50,004 nucleotides of DNA from Hyphomicrobiales bacterium (lineage in GTDB: Bacteria; Pseudomonadota; Alphaproteobacteria; Rhizobiales; Beijerinckiaceae): NCBI GenBank assembly GCA_027483795.1, contig JAIXTT010000002.1:1-50004 (forward strand). The letters are read 5' to 3'. The stretch's first letter is position 1, and every line of letters begins with the position of its first letter. This document shows positions 1 to 10,587 of this stretch, piece after piece. The position numbers and the translations under genes were made by a program. The notes beneath the pieces were generated by a model that was given only the letters and a program-made list of their open reading frames with translations, searched no databases and had not been told where the DNA came from.

Positions 1-1125
1 GCGGCAATTCCGGCGCCGTACCGGGATCGGCAGGAAGCGGCCTATCGCACCGGCAAGCGCATCGTCGACATGGTGCACGAGGACCTCAAGCCCTCCGACA
101 TCCTGACGCGCGAAGCCTTCGAGAACGCGATCGTCGTCAATTCCGCCATCGGCGGCTCGACCAATGCGCCGATCCACGTCAATGCGATCGCGCGGCATAT
201 CGGCGTCGAACTGACGGTCGAGGATTGGGAGCGCGTCGGCCACAAGGTGCCGCTGCTCGTCAATCTGCAGCCCGCGGGCAAGTATCTCGGCGAGGAGTAT
301 CACCGCGCGGGCGGCGTGCCCGCGGTCGTCGCGGAGCTGATGAAGCAGGGCCTCATCCGCGAAAAGGCGCTGACGGTGAACGGCAAGACGATCGGCGAGA
401 ATTGCCGCGGCGCGCGCATCATCGACGAGGACGTGATCTTCCCCTTCGAAAAGCCCATGAAGAAGGATGCGGGCTTCATCGTGCTGAAGGGCAATCTCTT
501 CGACAGCGCGATCATGAAGACGAGCGTGATCTCGGAGGAATTCCGCAAGCGCTATCTCTCGAACCCGAAGGATCCCGAGGCCTTCGAGGGCCGGGCGATC
601 GTGTTCGAGGGGCCGGAGGATTATCATCACCGTATCGACGATCCCGCGCTCGGGATCGACGAGAACTGCATGCTGTTCATCCGCGGGACGGGGCCGATCG
701 GCTATCCCGGCGGCGCGGAAGTGGTGAACATGCAGCCGCCCGCGGCGCTCATCAAGAAGGGCGTCACGGCGCTTCCCTGCATCGGCGACGGCCGCCAGTC
801 GGGCACGTCGGGCTCGCCCTCGATCCTCAACGCCGCGCCCGAAGCGGCGGCCGGCGGCGGGCTCGCGCTGCTGCGCACGGGCGACCGGGTCCGCATCGAC
901 CTCGGCAAGGGCACGGCGAACATGCTGATCCCGGACGCGGAACTCGCCGAGCGCCGCGCGGCGCTCGCCGCCGCGGGCGGCCATCCGTTCCCCGCGAGCC
1001 AGACGCCGTGGCAGGAGATCCAGCGCTCCATGGTCGACCAGTTCGATCAGGGTATGGTGCTGAAGCCGGCGGTCAAATATCAGCGCGTCGCCCAGACCTT
1101 CGGCGTGCCGCGCGACAATCACTGA
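1..1125 (+). CDS. IlvD/Edd family dehydratase, 3' part (sugar-acid dehydratase likely)
   Basis: The reading frame is open from base 1, so the N-terminus lies outside the window; the visible 374 codons are the C-terminal two thirds. The family dehydrates dihydroxy acids or sugar acids to 2-keto-3-deoxy acids using an iron-sulfur cluster and Mg2+. Seen: [15 protein letters not shown] near the visible start, [13 protein letters not shown], and the strongly conserved [19 protein letters not shown], whose serine is the catalytic base in characterised members. The [13 protein letters not shown] form with GGGLALL is typical of the L-arabinonate/D-xylonate-type dehydratases rather than of biosynthetic IlvD. 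Two oxidoreductases of sugar-acid type follow on the same strand, 82 bases downstream, which supports a catabolic role. The exact substrate cannot be read from the sequence. Ends in TGA. Confidence 0.88.
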   Translation, partial: AAIPAPYRDRQEAAYRTGKRIVDMVHEDLKPSDILTREAFENAIVVNSAIGGSTNAPIHVNAIARHIGVELTVEDWERVGHKVPLLVNLQPAGKYLGEEYHRAGGVPAVVAELMKQGLIREKALTVNGKTIGENCRGARIIDEDVIFPFEKPMKKDAGFIVLKGNLFDSAIMKTSVISEEFRKRYLSNPKDPEAFEGRAIVFEGPEDYHHRIDDPALGIDENCMLFIRGTGPIGYPGGAEVVNMQPPAALIKKGVTALPCIGDGRQSGTSGSPSILNAAPEAAAGGGLALLRTGDRVRIDLGKGTANMLIPDAELAERRAALAAAGGHPFPASQTPWQEIQRSMVDQFDQGMVLKPAVKYQRVAQTFGVPRDNH

Positions 1126-1207
1126 ACAGGACGGCGGGCGGGCTGCGGCCCGCCTCTCGACGCACGACCCCGACCACGGGGCGGAAAAAACGACAAGGGA
1201 GAGAGAC

Positions 1208-1954
1208 GTGGCGAAACGACTTCAGGGCAAGGTGGCCGTCGTCACCGCGGCGGGACAGGGCATCGGCCGCGCGATCGCGGAGGCCTTCGTGGCCGAGGGC
1301 GCGACGGTCTGGGCGACCGATCTCGACGTGTCGAAGCTCGAGGGCATCGCGCGCGCCAAGAAGCGCAAGCTCGACGTGACGAGCGACCGGGCCGTGAAGA
1401 GCTTCGCGGAGAAGGTCGGCCGGATCGACATTCTCGTGAACGCGGCGGGCTGGGTGCATCACGGCAACGCGCTCGACACGGAGCTTTCGGCCCTGACCCG
1501 CTCCTTCGACATCAACGTGACGTCGATGCACCGCATGATCCGGGCCTTCCTGCCGGGCATGCTCGAGAAGGGCAACGGCTCGATCGTCAACATCGCCTCG
1601 GGCGCGAGCTCGGTGCGCGGCATCCCGAACCGCTACGCCTACGGCACGACCAAGGCGGCGGTGATCGGCCTCACCAAGTCGGTCGCGGCGGACTTCATCC
1701 GCAAGGGCGTGCGCGCCAACGCGATCTGCCCCGGCACGATCGAGAGCCCCTCGCTCGACCAGCGCATCGAGACGCTCGCCAAGGAGACGGGCAAGCCGCT
1801 CGCGGAAGTCCGGCAGGCCTTCATCGACCGCCAGCCGATCGGCCGGCTCGGCACGCCGCAGGAGATCGCCGCCATGGCGGTCTATCTCGCGGCGGACGAG
1901 GCGTCCTACACGACGGGCCAGATCTTCCTGGTGGACGGCGGCTTCGCGCTCTGA
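1208..1954 (+). CDS. SDR family NAD(P)-dependent oxidoreductase, DHRS6/2-keto-3-deoxy-L-fuconate dehydrogenase-like
   Basis: 248-residue classical short-chain dehydrogenase with a Rossmann fold. Visible motifs: a slightly altered cofactor loop TAAGQGIG (residues 13-20), NAAG (78-81), catalytic Ser131, and YGTTK with Tyr145 and Lys149. The stretch CPGTIESPSLDQRI (about 174-187) is a signature of the DHRS6/BDH2 branch, which includes bacterial dehydrogenases that oxidise 2-keto-3-deoxy sugar acids. GGGAGAGAC precedes the start with good spacing. It lies between a sugar-acid dehydratase and a DenD-like dehydrogenase (11 bases before the latter), so oxidation of a dehydratase product is the likely job. 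The substrate is inferred, not seen. Confidence 0.85.
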   Translation: MAKRLQGKVAVVTAAGQGIGRAIAEAFVAEGATVWATDLDVSKLEGIARAKKRKLDVTSDRAVKSFAEKVGRIDILVNAAGWVHHGNALDTELSALTRSFDINVTSMHRMIRAFLPGMLEKGNGSIVNIASGASSVRGIPNRYAYGTTKAAVIGLTKSVAADFIRKGVRANAICPGTIESPSLDQRIETLAKETGKPLAEVRQAFIDRQPIGRLGTPQEIAAMAVYLAADEASYTTGQIFLVDGGFAL

Positions 1955-1964
1955 GGAGGTTTCG

Positions 1965-2957
1965 ATGCATATTCTCGTCATCGGCGCGGCCGGCATGGCC
2001 GGGCGGAAACTGGTCGAGCGCCTTGCGAAGGACGGGCGGCTCGGCGGCAAGGCCGTCACCAAGGCGACGCTGCACGACGTGATCGAGCCGACCGCTCCGG
2101 CGGGCGCGCCCTTCGCGTCCAAGACCCTCGCCTCCGACTTCTCCATGCCCGGCGAGGCGGAGAAGCTCGTGGCCGAGAAGCCCGACGTCATCTTCCATCT
2201 CGCGGCCATCGTGTCGGGCGAGGCGGAACGGGAGTTCGACAAGGGCTACCGCATCAATCTCGACGGTTCGCGTCTCCTCTTCGAGGCCGTGCGCGCGCTC
2301 AACATGCAGTCGGGCGGGGCCTACAAGCCGCGCATCGTCTTCACCTCGTCGATCGCGGTGTTCGGCGCGCCCTTCCCGGAGGCGATCCACGACGAGTTCT
2401 TCACGACGCCGCTGACGAGCTACGGCACGCAGAAGGCGATCGCGGAACTGCTGCTCGCCGACTACACCCGCAAGGGCTTCTTCGACGGCGTCGGCATCCG
2501 CTTCCCGACCATCTGCGTGCGTCCGGGCAAGCCCAATGCCGCGGCTTCGGGCTTCTTCTCGAACATCATCCGCGAGCCGCTCGCGGGCCACGAAGCGGTG
2601 CTGCCGGTCTCGGAGGACGTGCGCCACTGGCACGCCTCGCCGCGCGCGGCGGTGGAGTTCATGATCCACGCCGCGACCATCGACGGCGAGAAGCTCGGCG
2701 CCCGCCGCAATCTGACCATGCCGGGCCTGTCCTGCACGGTCGGCGAGCAGATCGAGGCGCTGCGCCGGGTCGCGGGCGACAAGGTCGTCGCGCGGATCAA
2801 GAAGGTGCCGGACGAGGCGATCATCAAGATCGTCGCGGGCTGGCCGCGGAATTTCGACGCGAGCCGCGCGGAGTCGCTCGGCTTCAAGGCCGAAAAGAGC
2901 TTCGACGACATCATCCGCGCGCATGTCGAGGACGAACTCGGCGGCAAGATCGCCTGA
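1965..2957 (+). CDS. NAD-dependent epimerase/dehydratase family protein, D-erythronate dehydrogenase-like
   Basis: 330-residue extended SDR. N-terminal cofactor loop GAAGMAGRK (about residues 7-15), FHLAAIVSGEAE in the middle of the Rossmann domain, and a catalytic YGTQK with Tyr/Lys after FTSSIAVFG. The whole-length pattern, including RFPTICVRPGKPN and NFDASRAESLGF near the C-terminus, matches the DenD group that oxidises D-erythronate to 2-keto-D-erythronate. GAGGT precedes the ATG with 5-6 bases spacing and the gap to the SDR upstream is only 11 bases, so they are co-transcribed. Assignment to DenD rests on recalled family features; a related four-carbon or six-carbon acid is possible. Confidence 0.78.
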   Translation: MHILVIGAAGMAGRKLVERLAKDGRLGGKAVTKATLHDVIEPTAPAGAPFASKTLASDFSMPGEAEKLVAEKPDVIFHLAAIVSGEAEREFDKGYRINLDGSRLLFEAVRALNMQSGGAYKPRIVFTSSIAVFGAPFPEAIHDEFFTTPLTSYGTQKAIAELLLADYTRKGFFDGVGIRFPTICVRPGKPNAAASGFFSNIIREPLAGHEAVLPVSEDVRHWHASPRAAVEFMIHAATIDGEKLGARRNLTMPGLSCTVGEQIEALRRVAGDKVVARIKKVPDEAIIKIVAGWPRNFDASRAESLGFKAEKSFDDIIRAHVEDELGGKIA

Positions 2958-3034
2958 CGCCGCTCCCCACGCCCCGTCCCGTCCCGGCCGGGCGGGTCGC
3001 GACCGTCGGCGCCTTGCTCCGAAGGCGCGAAGAC

Positions 3035-3063
3035 GCGGATGCCCGCGGGCGCGGGCATGACGG
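3035..3063. repeat. REP-like palindromic element, copy 1
   Basis: Imperfect palindrome GGATGCCCGC-ggc-GCGGGCATGACGG between the convergent denD-like and clpB genes. Further copies lie at 23355-23384, 47096-47125 and, inverted and more diverged, 41449-41479. Elements of this type are frequent between genes in Hyphomicrobiales genomes. Confidence 0.75.
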
Positions 3064-3084
3064 CAAGGGGTGCGAACCATGAAG

Positions 3085-3116
3085 AATGCCCGGCTCGCGC
3101 CGGGCATTTTCGTTTT
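3085..3116 (+). terminator. Rho-independent terminator downstream of the sugar-acid operon
   Basis: Perfect 10-bp stem AATGCCCGGC / GCCGGGCATT with a TCGC loop, followed on the + strand by TTTTCGTTTT. It ends four bases before the clpB stop codon. On the - strand the tract after the stem is not T-rich, so it mainly terminates the + strand transcript. Confidence 0.85.
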
Positions 3117-3120
3117 CCGC

Positions 3121-5742
<2,622 letters not shown>

Positions 5743-5832
5743 CCCGCTCTCCTTTCGGCCGCGCGGCGGCGTCCCGAGGGCCCGTGCCGCACTCCTCACG
5801 TCGGAAGGCCCCTTCGCGAGGCGACCTTCCAT

Positions 5833-5866
5833 CGGATAGATAGGCGGCACGAACTCCGCACGGAAG
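5833..5866 (-). promoter_or_regulatory. Candidate heat-shock (RpoH/sigma-32) promoter of clpB
   Basis: On the - strand CTTC (5866-5863), 18 bases, then CCTATCTATCCG (5844-5833). The alphaproteobacterial RpoH consensus is CTTG-N17/18-CYTATNTNNG, so only one base of the -35 core differs. It would give a leader of roughly 80-90 bases before clpB. Recognised by eye only. Confidence 0.55.
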
Positions 5867-5874
5867 GGGCCGGG

Positions 5875-6642
5875 ATGCAGGAAACAGTGACGATCGAGCG
5901 GCTCTGGCGCTACCCCGTCAAAGGGCTCTCCCCCGAGCGGATGAGCGCGGCGACGCTGTCGCCGGGCGATCCGATCCCCGGCGATCGCCGCTATGCGATC
6001 GAGAACGGCCCGTCGGGCTTCGATCCGGCCGCGCCGAGGCATCTCGCCAAGATGCATTTCCTGATGCTGATGCGGAACGAGCGCCTCGCGACGCTGCGCA
6101 CGCGCTTCGACGACGCGACGACGACGCTCGAGATCGGGACGGGCCGCGAGACGATCCGCGGTGACCTCTCGACCGCGGAAGGCCGGGCGAGGATCGAGGC
6201 CTTTTTCGGGAGCTTCATGCCCGCGGAACTGCGCGGCACGCCCAAAGTGCTGGAAGCGCCGGGCTTCAGCTTCTCGGACGTCGCGCGGCGCGTCGTGTCG
6301 ATCATCAATGCGTCGAGCGTCACGGCGCTCGAACAGCGCATCGGGCTCCCGGTGGACCCGCTCCGCTTCCGCGGCAATCTCCACGTCTCGGGTCTTCCGC
6401 CTTGGGGGGAGTTCGATCTCGTCGGCAAGCATCTCGCGGCGGAAGGCGGCCCGCGCCTGCGCGTCGTCAAGCGCATCGTGCGTTGTGCGGCCACCGACGT
6501 CGACCCGGTGACGGGCTTCCGCGACATGCGGATCCCGCGCGTTCTCGACGAGGCCTACGGCCATTCGGACTTCGGCGTCTATGCGGAAGTCGTGGAAGGC
6601 GGCGAACTGCGCGAGGGATCGACGCTCCGCGTCATGGCATGA
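5875..6642 (+). CDS. MOSC domain-containing protein (molybdenum-cofactor sulfurase C-terminal-like)
   Basis: 255 residues. MOSC proteins carry or transfer sulfur or bind the molybdenum cofactor. N-terminal MOSC beta-barrel segment starts [13 protein letters not shown] (about 8-21); the C-terminal MOSC domain includes LRFRGNLHV (163-171) and the conserved cysteine Cys204 in [12 protein letters not shown], the residue expected to hold sulfur. The ATG is preceded by GGAAGGGG. The gene is divergent from clpB and its upstream region carries the clpB promoter candidate. Bacterial relatives include YcbX/YiiM-type N-hydroxylated base reductase components; which role applies here is not visible. Confidence 0.85.
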   Translation: MQETVTIERLWRYPVKGLSPERMSAATLSPGDPIPGDRRYAIENGPSGFDPAAPRHLAKMHFLMLMRNERLATLRTRFDDATTTLEIGTGRETIRGDLSTAEGRARIEAFFGSFMPAELRGTPKVLEAPGFSFSDVARRVVSIINASSVTALEQRIGLPVDPLRFRGNLHVSGLPPWGEFDLVGKHLAAEGGPRLRVVKRIVRCAATDVDPVTGFRDMRIPRVLDEAYGHSDFGVYAEVVEGGELREGSTLRVMA

Positions 6643-6787
6643 CCGCGCGGCCGCGGCGGGTATGCAGTTGGTACAACCCGGATGCCCCTAAGGGCGAATT
6701 TCTCAATATGAGCGGATGGATGTAAATATGACCGATACGGCCCGCCGCAGGTATCGCCCGGCGGCCGGTTTGTATCGGAGTGCGTCG

Positions 6788-7156
6788 ATGAAACGATCCG
6801 ACGGCAAGCGTCCCGATGCCGATGTCCGGGATCCGTCCAACATCACCTTCTTCCCGGCCCGCCGTGCCGAGGCGAATACCGAGACGAACCGTTACGACGA
6901 TCTCATGCGGCGCTTCTTCCTCGCCCGCGCGGCGGAGATGGACGAGGACGCGGAGCCCGGAGAGGATGCCGGCGAACTCGTGACCCGGTTGTTGCTGACG
7001 CCGTCGCCGGAGCCCCGGCATCTCAGATTCAAGATGTCGCTCTTCGCCGAGGAATTGGCCCTCGAGCAGGAGGCCGGACTTCCTCCCATGGCGCGGACCA
7101 TGGCGCTCTTCGCGGCGATCCAGGCCGACGTCCTGCAGAGCATCGAGCAGGGCTGA
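6788..7156 (+). CDS. Hypothetical protein
   Basis: 122 residues from the ATG giving MKRSDGKRPDADVRD, chosen because GGAG (6777-6780) lies 7 bases upstream. In-frame ATGs at 6716 and 6728 would add 24 or 20 residues but lack a convincing ribosome site. No membrane segment or signal peptide. The central part is acidic (AAEMDEDAEPGEDAGE) with alanine- and leucine-rich helices around it (FAEELALEQEAGL, MALFAAIQADVLQ). I do not recognise a family. It stands alone, converging on the endolysin gene; its TGA forms one arm of a shared hairpin (7154-7171). The DNA just upstream (6660-6730) is more AT-rich than the surroundings and is probably its promoter region. Confidence 0.62.
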   Translation: MKRSDGKRPDADVRDPSNITFFPARRAEANTETNRYDDLMRRFFLARAAEMDEDAEPGEDAGELVTRLLLTPSPEPRHLRFKMSLFAEELALEQEAGLPPMARTMALFAAIQADVLQSIEQG

Positions 7157-7171
7157 GGCGTTTCCGCCTCA
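7154..7171. terminator. Hairpin containing both stop codons of a convergent pair
   Basis: Perfect palindrome TGAGGCG-TTTC-CGCCTCA. The first TGA is the stop of the + strand gene; the last TCA is the TGA stop of the - strand endolysin. It could limit read-through in both directions, though it lacks a T-tract. Confidence 0.5.
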
Positions 7172-7756
7172 CGCCTCGTTGCGCGAGAGGGCGCCCGCGA
7201 CAAGACCCTTCCTCGTCGTTCCCGGACGCGGTGCGGTCGCCCCCTCGGGCCAGCGCATCGCGACCAGACGCTCCCGCGCGATCCTGACGACGGAGACGGC
7301 GTCGGACTGGTTGCCTCCGAGGACGTGCAGCGCTCCGCCGTCGGGATCCGCGCCGACGCAGAAGCCCACATGCCCGCCGCCGGGCCGTCGGAAGACGAGA
7401 ACCGCCCCGTCCGCGGGTTCGGACAGGGCGCGCCCCCAATCGGCCCAAGCGAGGGCGGCGAGCGGGTTCGGGGGGCCGCGGAAGCCCGCATCGCGCAGGC
7501 AATGGGCGACGAAAAGCCCGCACCACGGCACGTCGTCGCCCGTGTAGAAGCGCTCGACCCAGCCGCCTTGAGCCTCGGCCCAGTCCATGATGGCGGGGTT
7601 CGAACCCGGACCCGCGACCTCCCGGAGTCCCCGGAGACGCTCCGCCTCGACGAGCCACGGCGGCTTTGCGGGCGCGGGCGACGAGCGGGATTCGGAAACG
7701 CGCCTGCGCCAAGCGGCCAGCGCGCGCGCCAGAGCTTCGATCCATGCGGCGCGCAT
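7169..7756 (-). CDS. TIGR02594-type CHAP/NlpC-like peptidoglycan hydrolase (endolysin)
   Basis: 195 residues from the ATG that overlaps the holin stop as TGATG; a GTG one codon earlier is an alternative. Catalytic pattern visible: Cys79 in VPWCGLFVAHCL, His129 in GGGHVGFC, and Asn149 in VLGGNQS, the usual Cys-His-Asn arrangement of cysteine peptidases that cut cell-wall peptides. The pattern EVAGPGSNPAIMDW before the cysteine is characteristic of the TIGR02594 family found in phages and gene transfer agents. There is no signal peptide, so export would depend on the holin encoded just upstream. A basic, Ala/Arg-rich N-terminal tail of about 30 residues precedes the domain. Confidence 0.85.
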   Translation of the reverse strand: MRAAWIEALARALAAWRRRVSESRSSPAPAKPPWLVEAERLRGLREVAGPGSNPAIMDWAEAQGGWVERFYTGDDVPWCGLFVAHCLRDAGFRGPPNPLAALAWADWGRALSEPADGAVLVFRRPGGGHVGFCVGADPDGGALHVLGGNQSDAVSVVRIARERLVAMRWPEGATAPRPGTTRKGLVAGALSRNEA

Positions 7757-8277
7757 CACCGCCTCGCCAGCCGTTCGACGATGTCGTTCTTGGCCGCCGA
7801 GCCCGCCGACGAGCCGAAGTAATAGTTGAGGACCGCCGTCCAGCCCGTCCCCAAGGCCCCGAGCAGCACGAGGACCGCCTCGCCGCCCTGCGGCTTGAGG
7901 CCTTGATGCAGCACGAGGGCGAGAACGCCGAAGAAGCCGAAGGTCACGCCCGCGGCGAGGACGGCCGGAGCCCGGTCGCGCAGCCGCATCTCACGGGTCC
8001 GCGCGCTGCGGCGGTCGTCGACCGCGATCCGTTCGAGATCGATTTCGAGCTTGCGGAGTTCGAGTCGGAATTCGGCTTCGGCGGCCTTCAGGGCGGCGAG
8101 ATCCTCCGGCCGCGCTCCGGCCAGTCTCTCGGCGACCGTTTCGGGCGAAGCATCCGCGCGGCCGGTCAAGGCTTCGGCGACGGCGCGGGCGGCGAGACCG
8201 GCGAGCGGGCCGCCCAGAGCGCCCGCGATGGCGGGGGCGACGGTCGCGATGAGATCGGTGAAATCGTCGAGGGTCAT
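7756..8277 (-). CDS. GTA_holin_3TM-type holin
   Basis: 173-residue membrane protein with an N-terminal hydrophobic/amphipathic Ala-Gly-rich segment (about 8-33), a charged helical region (45-100) and two clear transmembrane helices (about 104-124 and 132-152). The signature NYYFGSSAGSAAKN (151-164) is that of the three-helix holins linked to gene transfer agent release (as in Rhodobacter capsulatus, where holin and endolysin lie apart from the structural cluster). Start chosen by CGGAG six bases before the ATG. Its stop overlaps the endolysin start, so the two are translationally coupled. A strong terminator of the preceding gene ends about 30 bases upstream, so this pair must have its own short promoter or depend on read-through. 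Confidence 0.85.
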   Translation of the reverse strand: MTLDDFTDLIATVAPAIAGALGGPLAGLAARAVAEALTGRADASPETVAERLAGARPEDLAALKAAEAEFRLELRKLEIDLERIAVDDRRSARTREMRLRDRAPAVLAAGVTFGFFGVLALVLHQGLKPQGGEAVLVLLGALGTGWTAVLNYYFGSSAGSAAKNDIVERLARR

Positions 8278-8302
8278 GACGGGCTCCGAAAAGGGATGGC
8301 GG

Positions 8303-8334
8303 AAAAGAAAAAGGAGGGCGCGGGGCCCTCCTTT
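8303..8334 (-). terminator. Rho-independent terminator of the DUF4167 gene
   Basis: On the - strand AAAGGAGGGC, loop CCCGC, GCCCTCCTTT, then TTCTTTT. A 10-bp perfect stem and T-tract, 46 bases after the DUF4167 stop. One of the best terminators in the window. Confidence 0.9.
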
Positions 8335-8379
8335 CGGATCGTTCGAACGGTCGTTCCGATCCCGGGGGATCGGCGGGGA

Positions 8380-9297
8380 TCACTCTTCCCCGTCGCCTCC
8401 CGCGGGAGCCTCGTCCTTGCGCGGACGTCCGCGACGGCGGCGCTCCTTCACGGGGAAGCCTTCGCCCTCGGCGGAGGCGACCACGGCCGGCGCGTCGGCG
8501 GGTTCGGGCGCGTCGGCGGCCGCCGTGCGCACGGGAGCGGTGATGAAGGCGGGCAGGCCGGGCTGTTCGGCGCCTTCCGGCATCGGCGCGCGATCGGGCC
8601 GGGGGCCGCGGCGGTCGAAGCGGTTGAAGCGGCCTTCACGCGGCTCGCGGGCCTCGCCGCCTTCGCGCGGGCGGAACTCGCCGCCTTCGCGGGGACGGAA
8701 TTCGCGCGGCTGGACGTCGCCGCCCTCGCGCGGAGCGCGGGGCTCCTGCCCCTCGCGCGGCTGAAAATCGCCGCGCTCGCGGAAACGGTCGCGACGGGAG
8801 CGGAACTCGCCGCCTTCGCGGGGCGGATAAGCGCGCGCCGCCTGATCGGGCTGCTCGCCGTCGGCGAGAACCTGAGGGAACCGCACGTCGGGCTGGGGCG
8901 CGTTCGGGGCGAAGACGGGCGAGCCCGACTCGTCGCCGTCGTCGTCCTCGTCCTGATCCTGATCCGGCACTTCATAAGGACGGAAATTCGGATTCTGCAG
9001 CCGCATCTGCTCGTTGGCCGCGGCGATGATCCGGAGATAGTGCTCGGCGTGCTGGAGATAATTCTCGGCGTTGACGTAGTCGCCCGAGGCCTGCGCGTCG
9101 CGCCCGAGTTGGAGATATTTCTCGGCGATGTGATGCGCGGTGCCGCGGATCTTCACGTCCGGGCCGTTCGACTCGTAGCTCCGGGTCAGCGGGTTGGGAC
9201 CCTTGCCGCCTCCGCCGCCGCCGCCTCCACCGCCGCCGCCGCCGCCGCCGCCGCGATTCCGGCCCCGCATCCGCTTGTTCTGATGATTCGGTCTCAT
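8380..9297 (-). CDS. DUF4167 domain-containing protein, glycine-rich
   Basis: 305 residues. The N-terminus MRPNHQNKRMRGRNR is basic and is followed by 16 consecutive glycines (residues 16-31), then the DUF4167 core KGPNPLTRSYESNGPDVKIR ... AENYLQHAEHYLRII (about 32-95). The rest is low-complexity: an acidic DQDQDEDDDGDE patch and repeated PREGGEFR-like units rich in Arg, Glu and Gly, then a basic tail KERRRRGRPRKDE. RGG-like composition suggests RNA or nucleic-acid binding, but no function is established for this family. It normally sits next to prmC and prfA in Hyphomicrobiales, as here. Length varies between species through the repeats. Confidence 0.9.
   Translation of the reverse strand: MRPNHQNKRMRGRNRGGGGGGGGGGGGGGGGKGPNPLTRSYESNGPDVKIRGTAHHIAEKYLQLGRDAQASGDYVNAENYLQHAEHYLRIIAAANEQMRLQNPNFRPYEVPDQDQDEDDDGDESGSPVFAPNAPQPDVRFPQVLADGEQPDQAARAYPPREGGEFRSRRDRFRERGDFQPREGQEPRAPREGGDVQPREFRPREGGEFRPREGGEAREPREGRFNRFDRRGPRPDRAPMPEGAEQPGLPAFITAPVRTAAADAPEPADAPAVVASAEGEGFPVKERRRRGRPRKDEAPAGGDGEE
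9206..9255. repeat. Trinucleotide microsatellite coding for polyglycine
   Basis: Near-uniform CCG/CCT triplets on the + strand (GGC/GGT codons on the - strand) give the 16-glycine run of the DUF4167 protein. Such a tract is prone to slippage in whole codons. Confidence 0.8.
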
Positions 9298-9699
9298 CGA
9301 ACGTCCTTATCCGTCACGCTCAGGTCGAAGTGGAGAACCGTCGGGATCGTCGACGGCCCGTTGTGCATTGCGAAGCCCCGAGGGTGATCCTTCGCCTCGG
9401 CTTCGTGCGGCGTCGCCGCTCGAGCCGGGAACCGTCGCGCGGTTCGCATGATGTTGCCGGTTTCGGATGATGCGTCGGCTTGCCTGCGCAGGAAGAATTT
9501 CTGCTGCTCGGATATCCGTAACCGGCGAACCGGCGCGGCGCATCGACGAGCGCTTCATTCTTGCGGAAATTCGACCGACGATTCCGTGTATTCGCACCAT
9601 AAGCTTTCGCAGCGTCGAAACCAAGCGGAATCGGGCGGAGCCCGTCGTGAGCCCTTCGCGGTGTCCCGAGGGGGTTCCGCCGCAGGAGCTGAGAGCCGC
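9298..9699. other. 402-base stretch without a convincing gene
   Basis: Between prmC and DUF4167, both on the - strand. Frames open here have no family resemblance, no ribosome site and atypical composition. The part 9440-9620 is noticeably more AT-rich than the rest. It probably holds the DUF4167 promoter and a long 5' leader; a small RNA cannot be excluded by eye. Confidence 0.55.
9596..9624 (-). promoter_or_regulatory. Candidate sigma-70-type promoter for the DUF4167 gene
   Basis: On the - strand TTGGTT (9624-9619), 17-base spacer, TATGGT (9601-9596). If used, the leader before DUF4167 is close to 300 bases. Motif match is moderate. Confidence 0.4.
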
Positions 9700-10587
9700 C
9701 TAAGACTTCGCGCGCAGGACCAGCGCCCGCGGCCGCGCGCCGAAATCGGCGAAGGGTCCCTCGACCGTGAAGCCCGCGGCCCGCGCCAGCGCCGCGACCG
9801 TCTCGGACTGATCGGATCCGATCTCCAGCGCCGCCGCGCCGGCCGGCGCGAGAATCCGCGGCAGGAAGCCGATGATCCGGCGATAGGCTTCGAGACCGTC
9901 CGGCCCGCCCGACAGCGCGAGACGGGGATCATGGACCCGCACTTCGGGTTCGAGGCCCTCGATCACCGGGTCGGCGATGTAAGGCGGGTTCGAGACGACG
10001 AGATCGAAGCGGCCCTCGACCTTCTCGATCCAGTCGGAAACGACGAACTCCGCACGGGCCTCGACGCCGTTGCGCGCGGCGTTGAACCGGGCCGTCGCGA
10101 CGGCGGCTTCCGACAGGTCGACGCCGAGACCGGACGCGCCCGGCATTTCATGCAGGAGCGAGACGAGCAGGCAGCCCGTGCCCGTTCCGAGATCGAGCAC
10201 CCGGACGCCGTCGCTTTCATGCCGCCTCGGACCGAGCGCGATGAGCGCGGCCGCGACCACGGTCTCGCTGTCCGGGCGGGGCACCAGCGTCTCGGGATGC
10301 AGCGCGAAGGGCAGGCTCCAGAATTCCCACTCGCCGAGGATGCGGGCGACGGGTTCGCGGCGGAGACGCCGCTCCGCGTTCGCCGCGAGCTTCTCGGCCG
10401 CGGCCGTGCCGATCGCCTCGCGCGGCGCGCGGATCAGGTCGGGATGCGCGATGCCGACCGCGTCGAGCATCAGCAGGCGCGCGTCGCGTTGCGCCGTCTC
10501 GATGCCGACGTCGCGGAAGGCTTCGCCGAGATGCTTCAGCGCTTCGAGGCGGGTCGTTGCGGCGGAAATGGGCGGGCGCGTCGTCAT
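9700..10587 (-). CDS. prmC: Peptide chain release factor N5-glutamine methyltransferase PrmC
   Basis: 295 residues. Methylates the glutamine of the GGQ motif in release factors RF1 and RF2, using S-adenosylmethionine. The N-terminal helical release-factor-binding domain (1-90) leads to [12 protein letters not shown]-binding motif [11 protein letters not shown] (about 129-139) and the catalytic NPPY (about 198-201) that holds the substrate glutamine. The ATG overlaps the prfA stop as ATGA, so enzyme and substrate are translated together. Ends with TAG, which shows that amber is an ordinary stop codon in this genome. Confidence 0.97.
   Translation of the reverse strand: MTTRPPISAATTRLEALKHLGEAFRDVGIETAQRDARLLMLDAVGIAHPDLIRAPREAIGTAAAEKLAANAERRLRREPVARILGEWEFWSLPFALHPETLVPRPDSETVVAAALIALGPRRHESDGVRVLDLGTGTGCLLVSLLHEMPGASGLGVDLSEAAVATARFNAARNGVEARAEFVVSDWIEKVEGRFDLVVSNPPYIADPVIEGLEPEVRVHDPRLALSGGPDGLEAYRRIIGFLPRILAPAGAAALEIGSDQSETVAALARAAGFTVEGPFADFGARPRALVLRAKS

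Noticed and set aside
7560-7640. tRNA-like T-arm sequence (GGGTTCGAACCC) near 7598
   Set aside because: It lies inside the endolysin gene and codes for the conserved GPGSNPAIMDW segment; the rest of a cloverleaf is missing and the stem pairs for only four bases.
9307-9624. 105-codon frame on the - strand between prmC and DUF4167
   Set aside because: No ribosome site, no family resemblance, atypical composition, and a promoter-like element lies at its upstream end; treated as leader.
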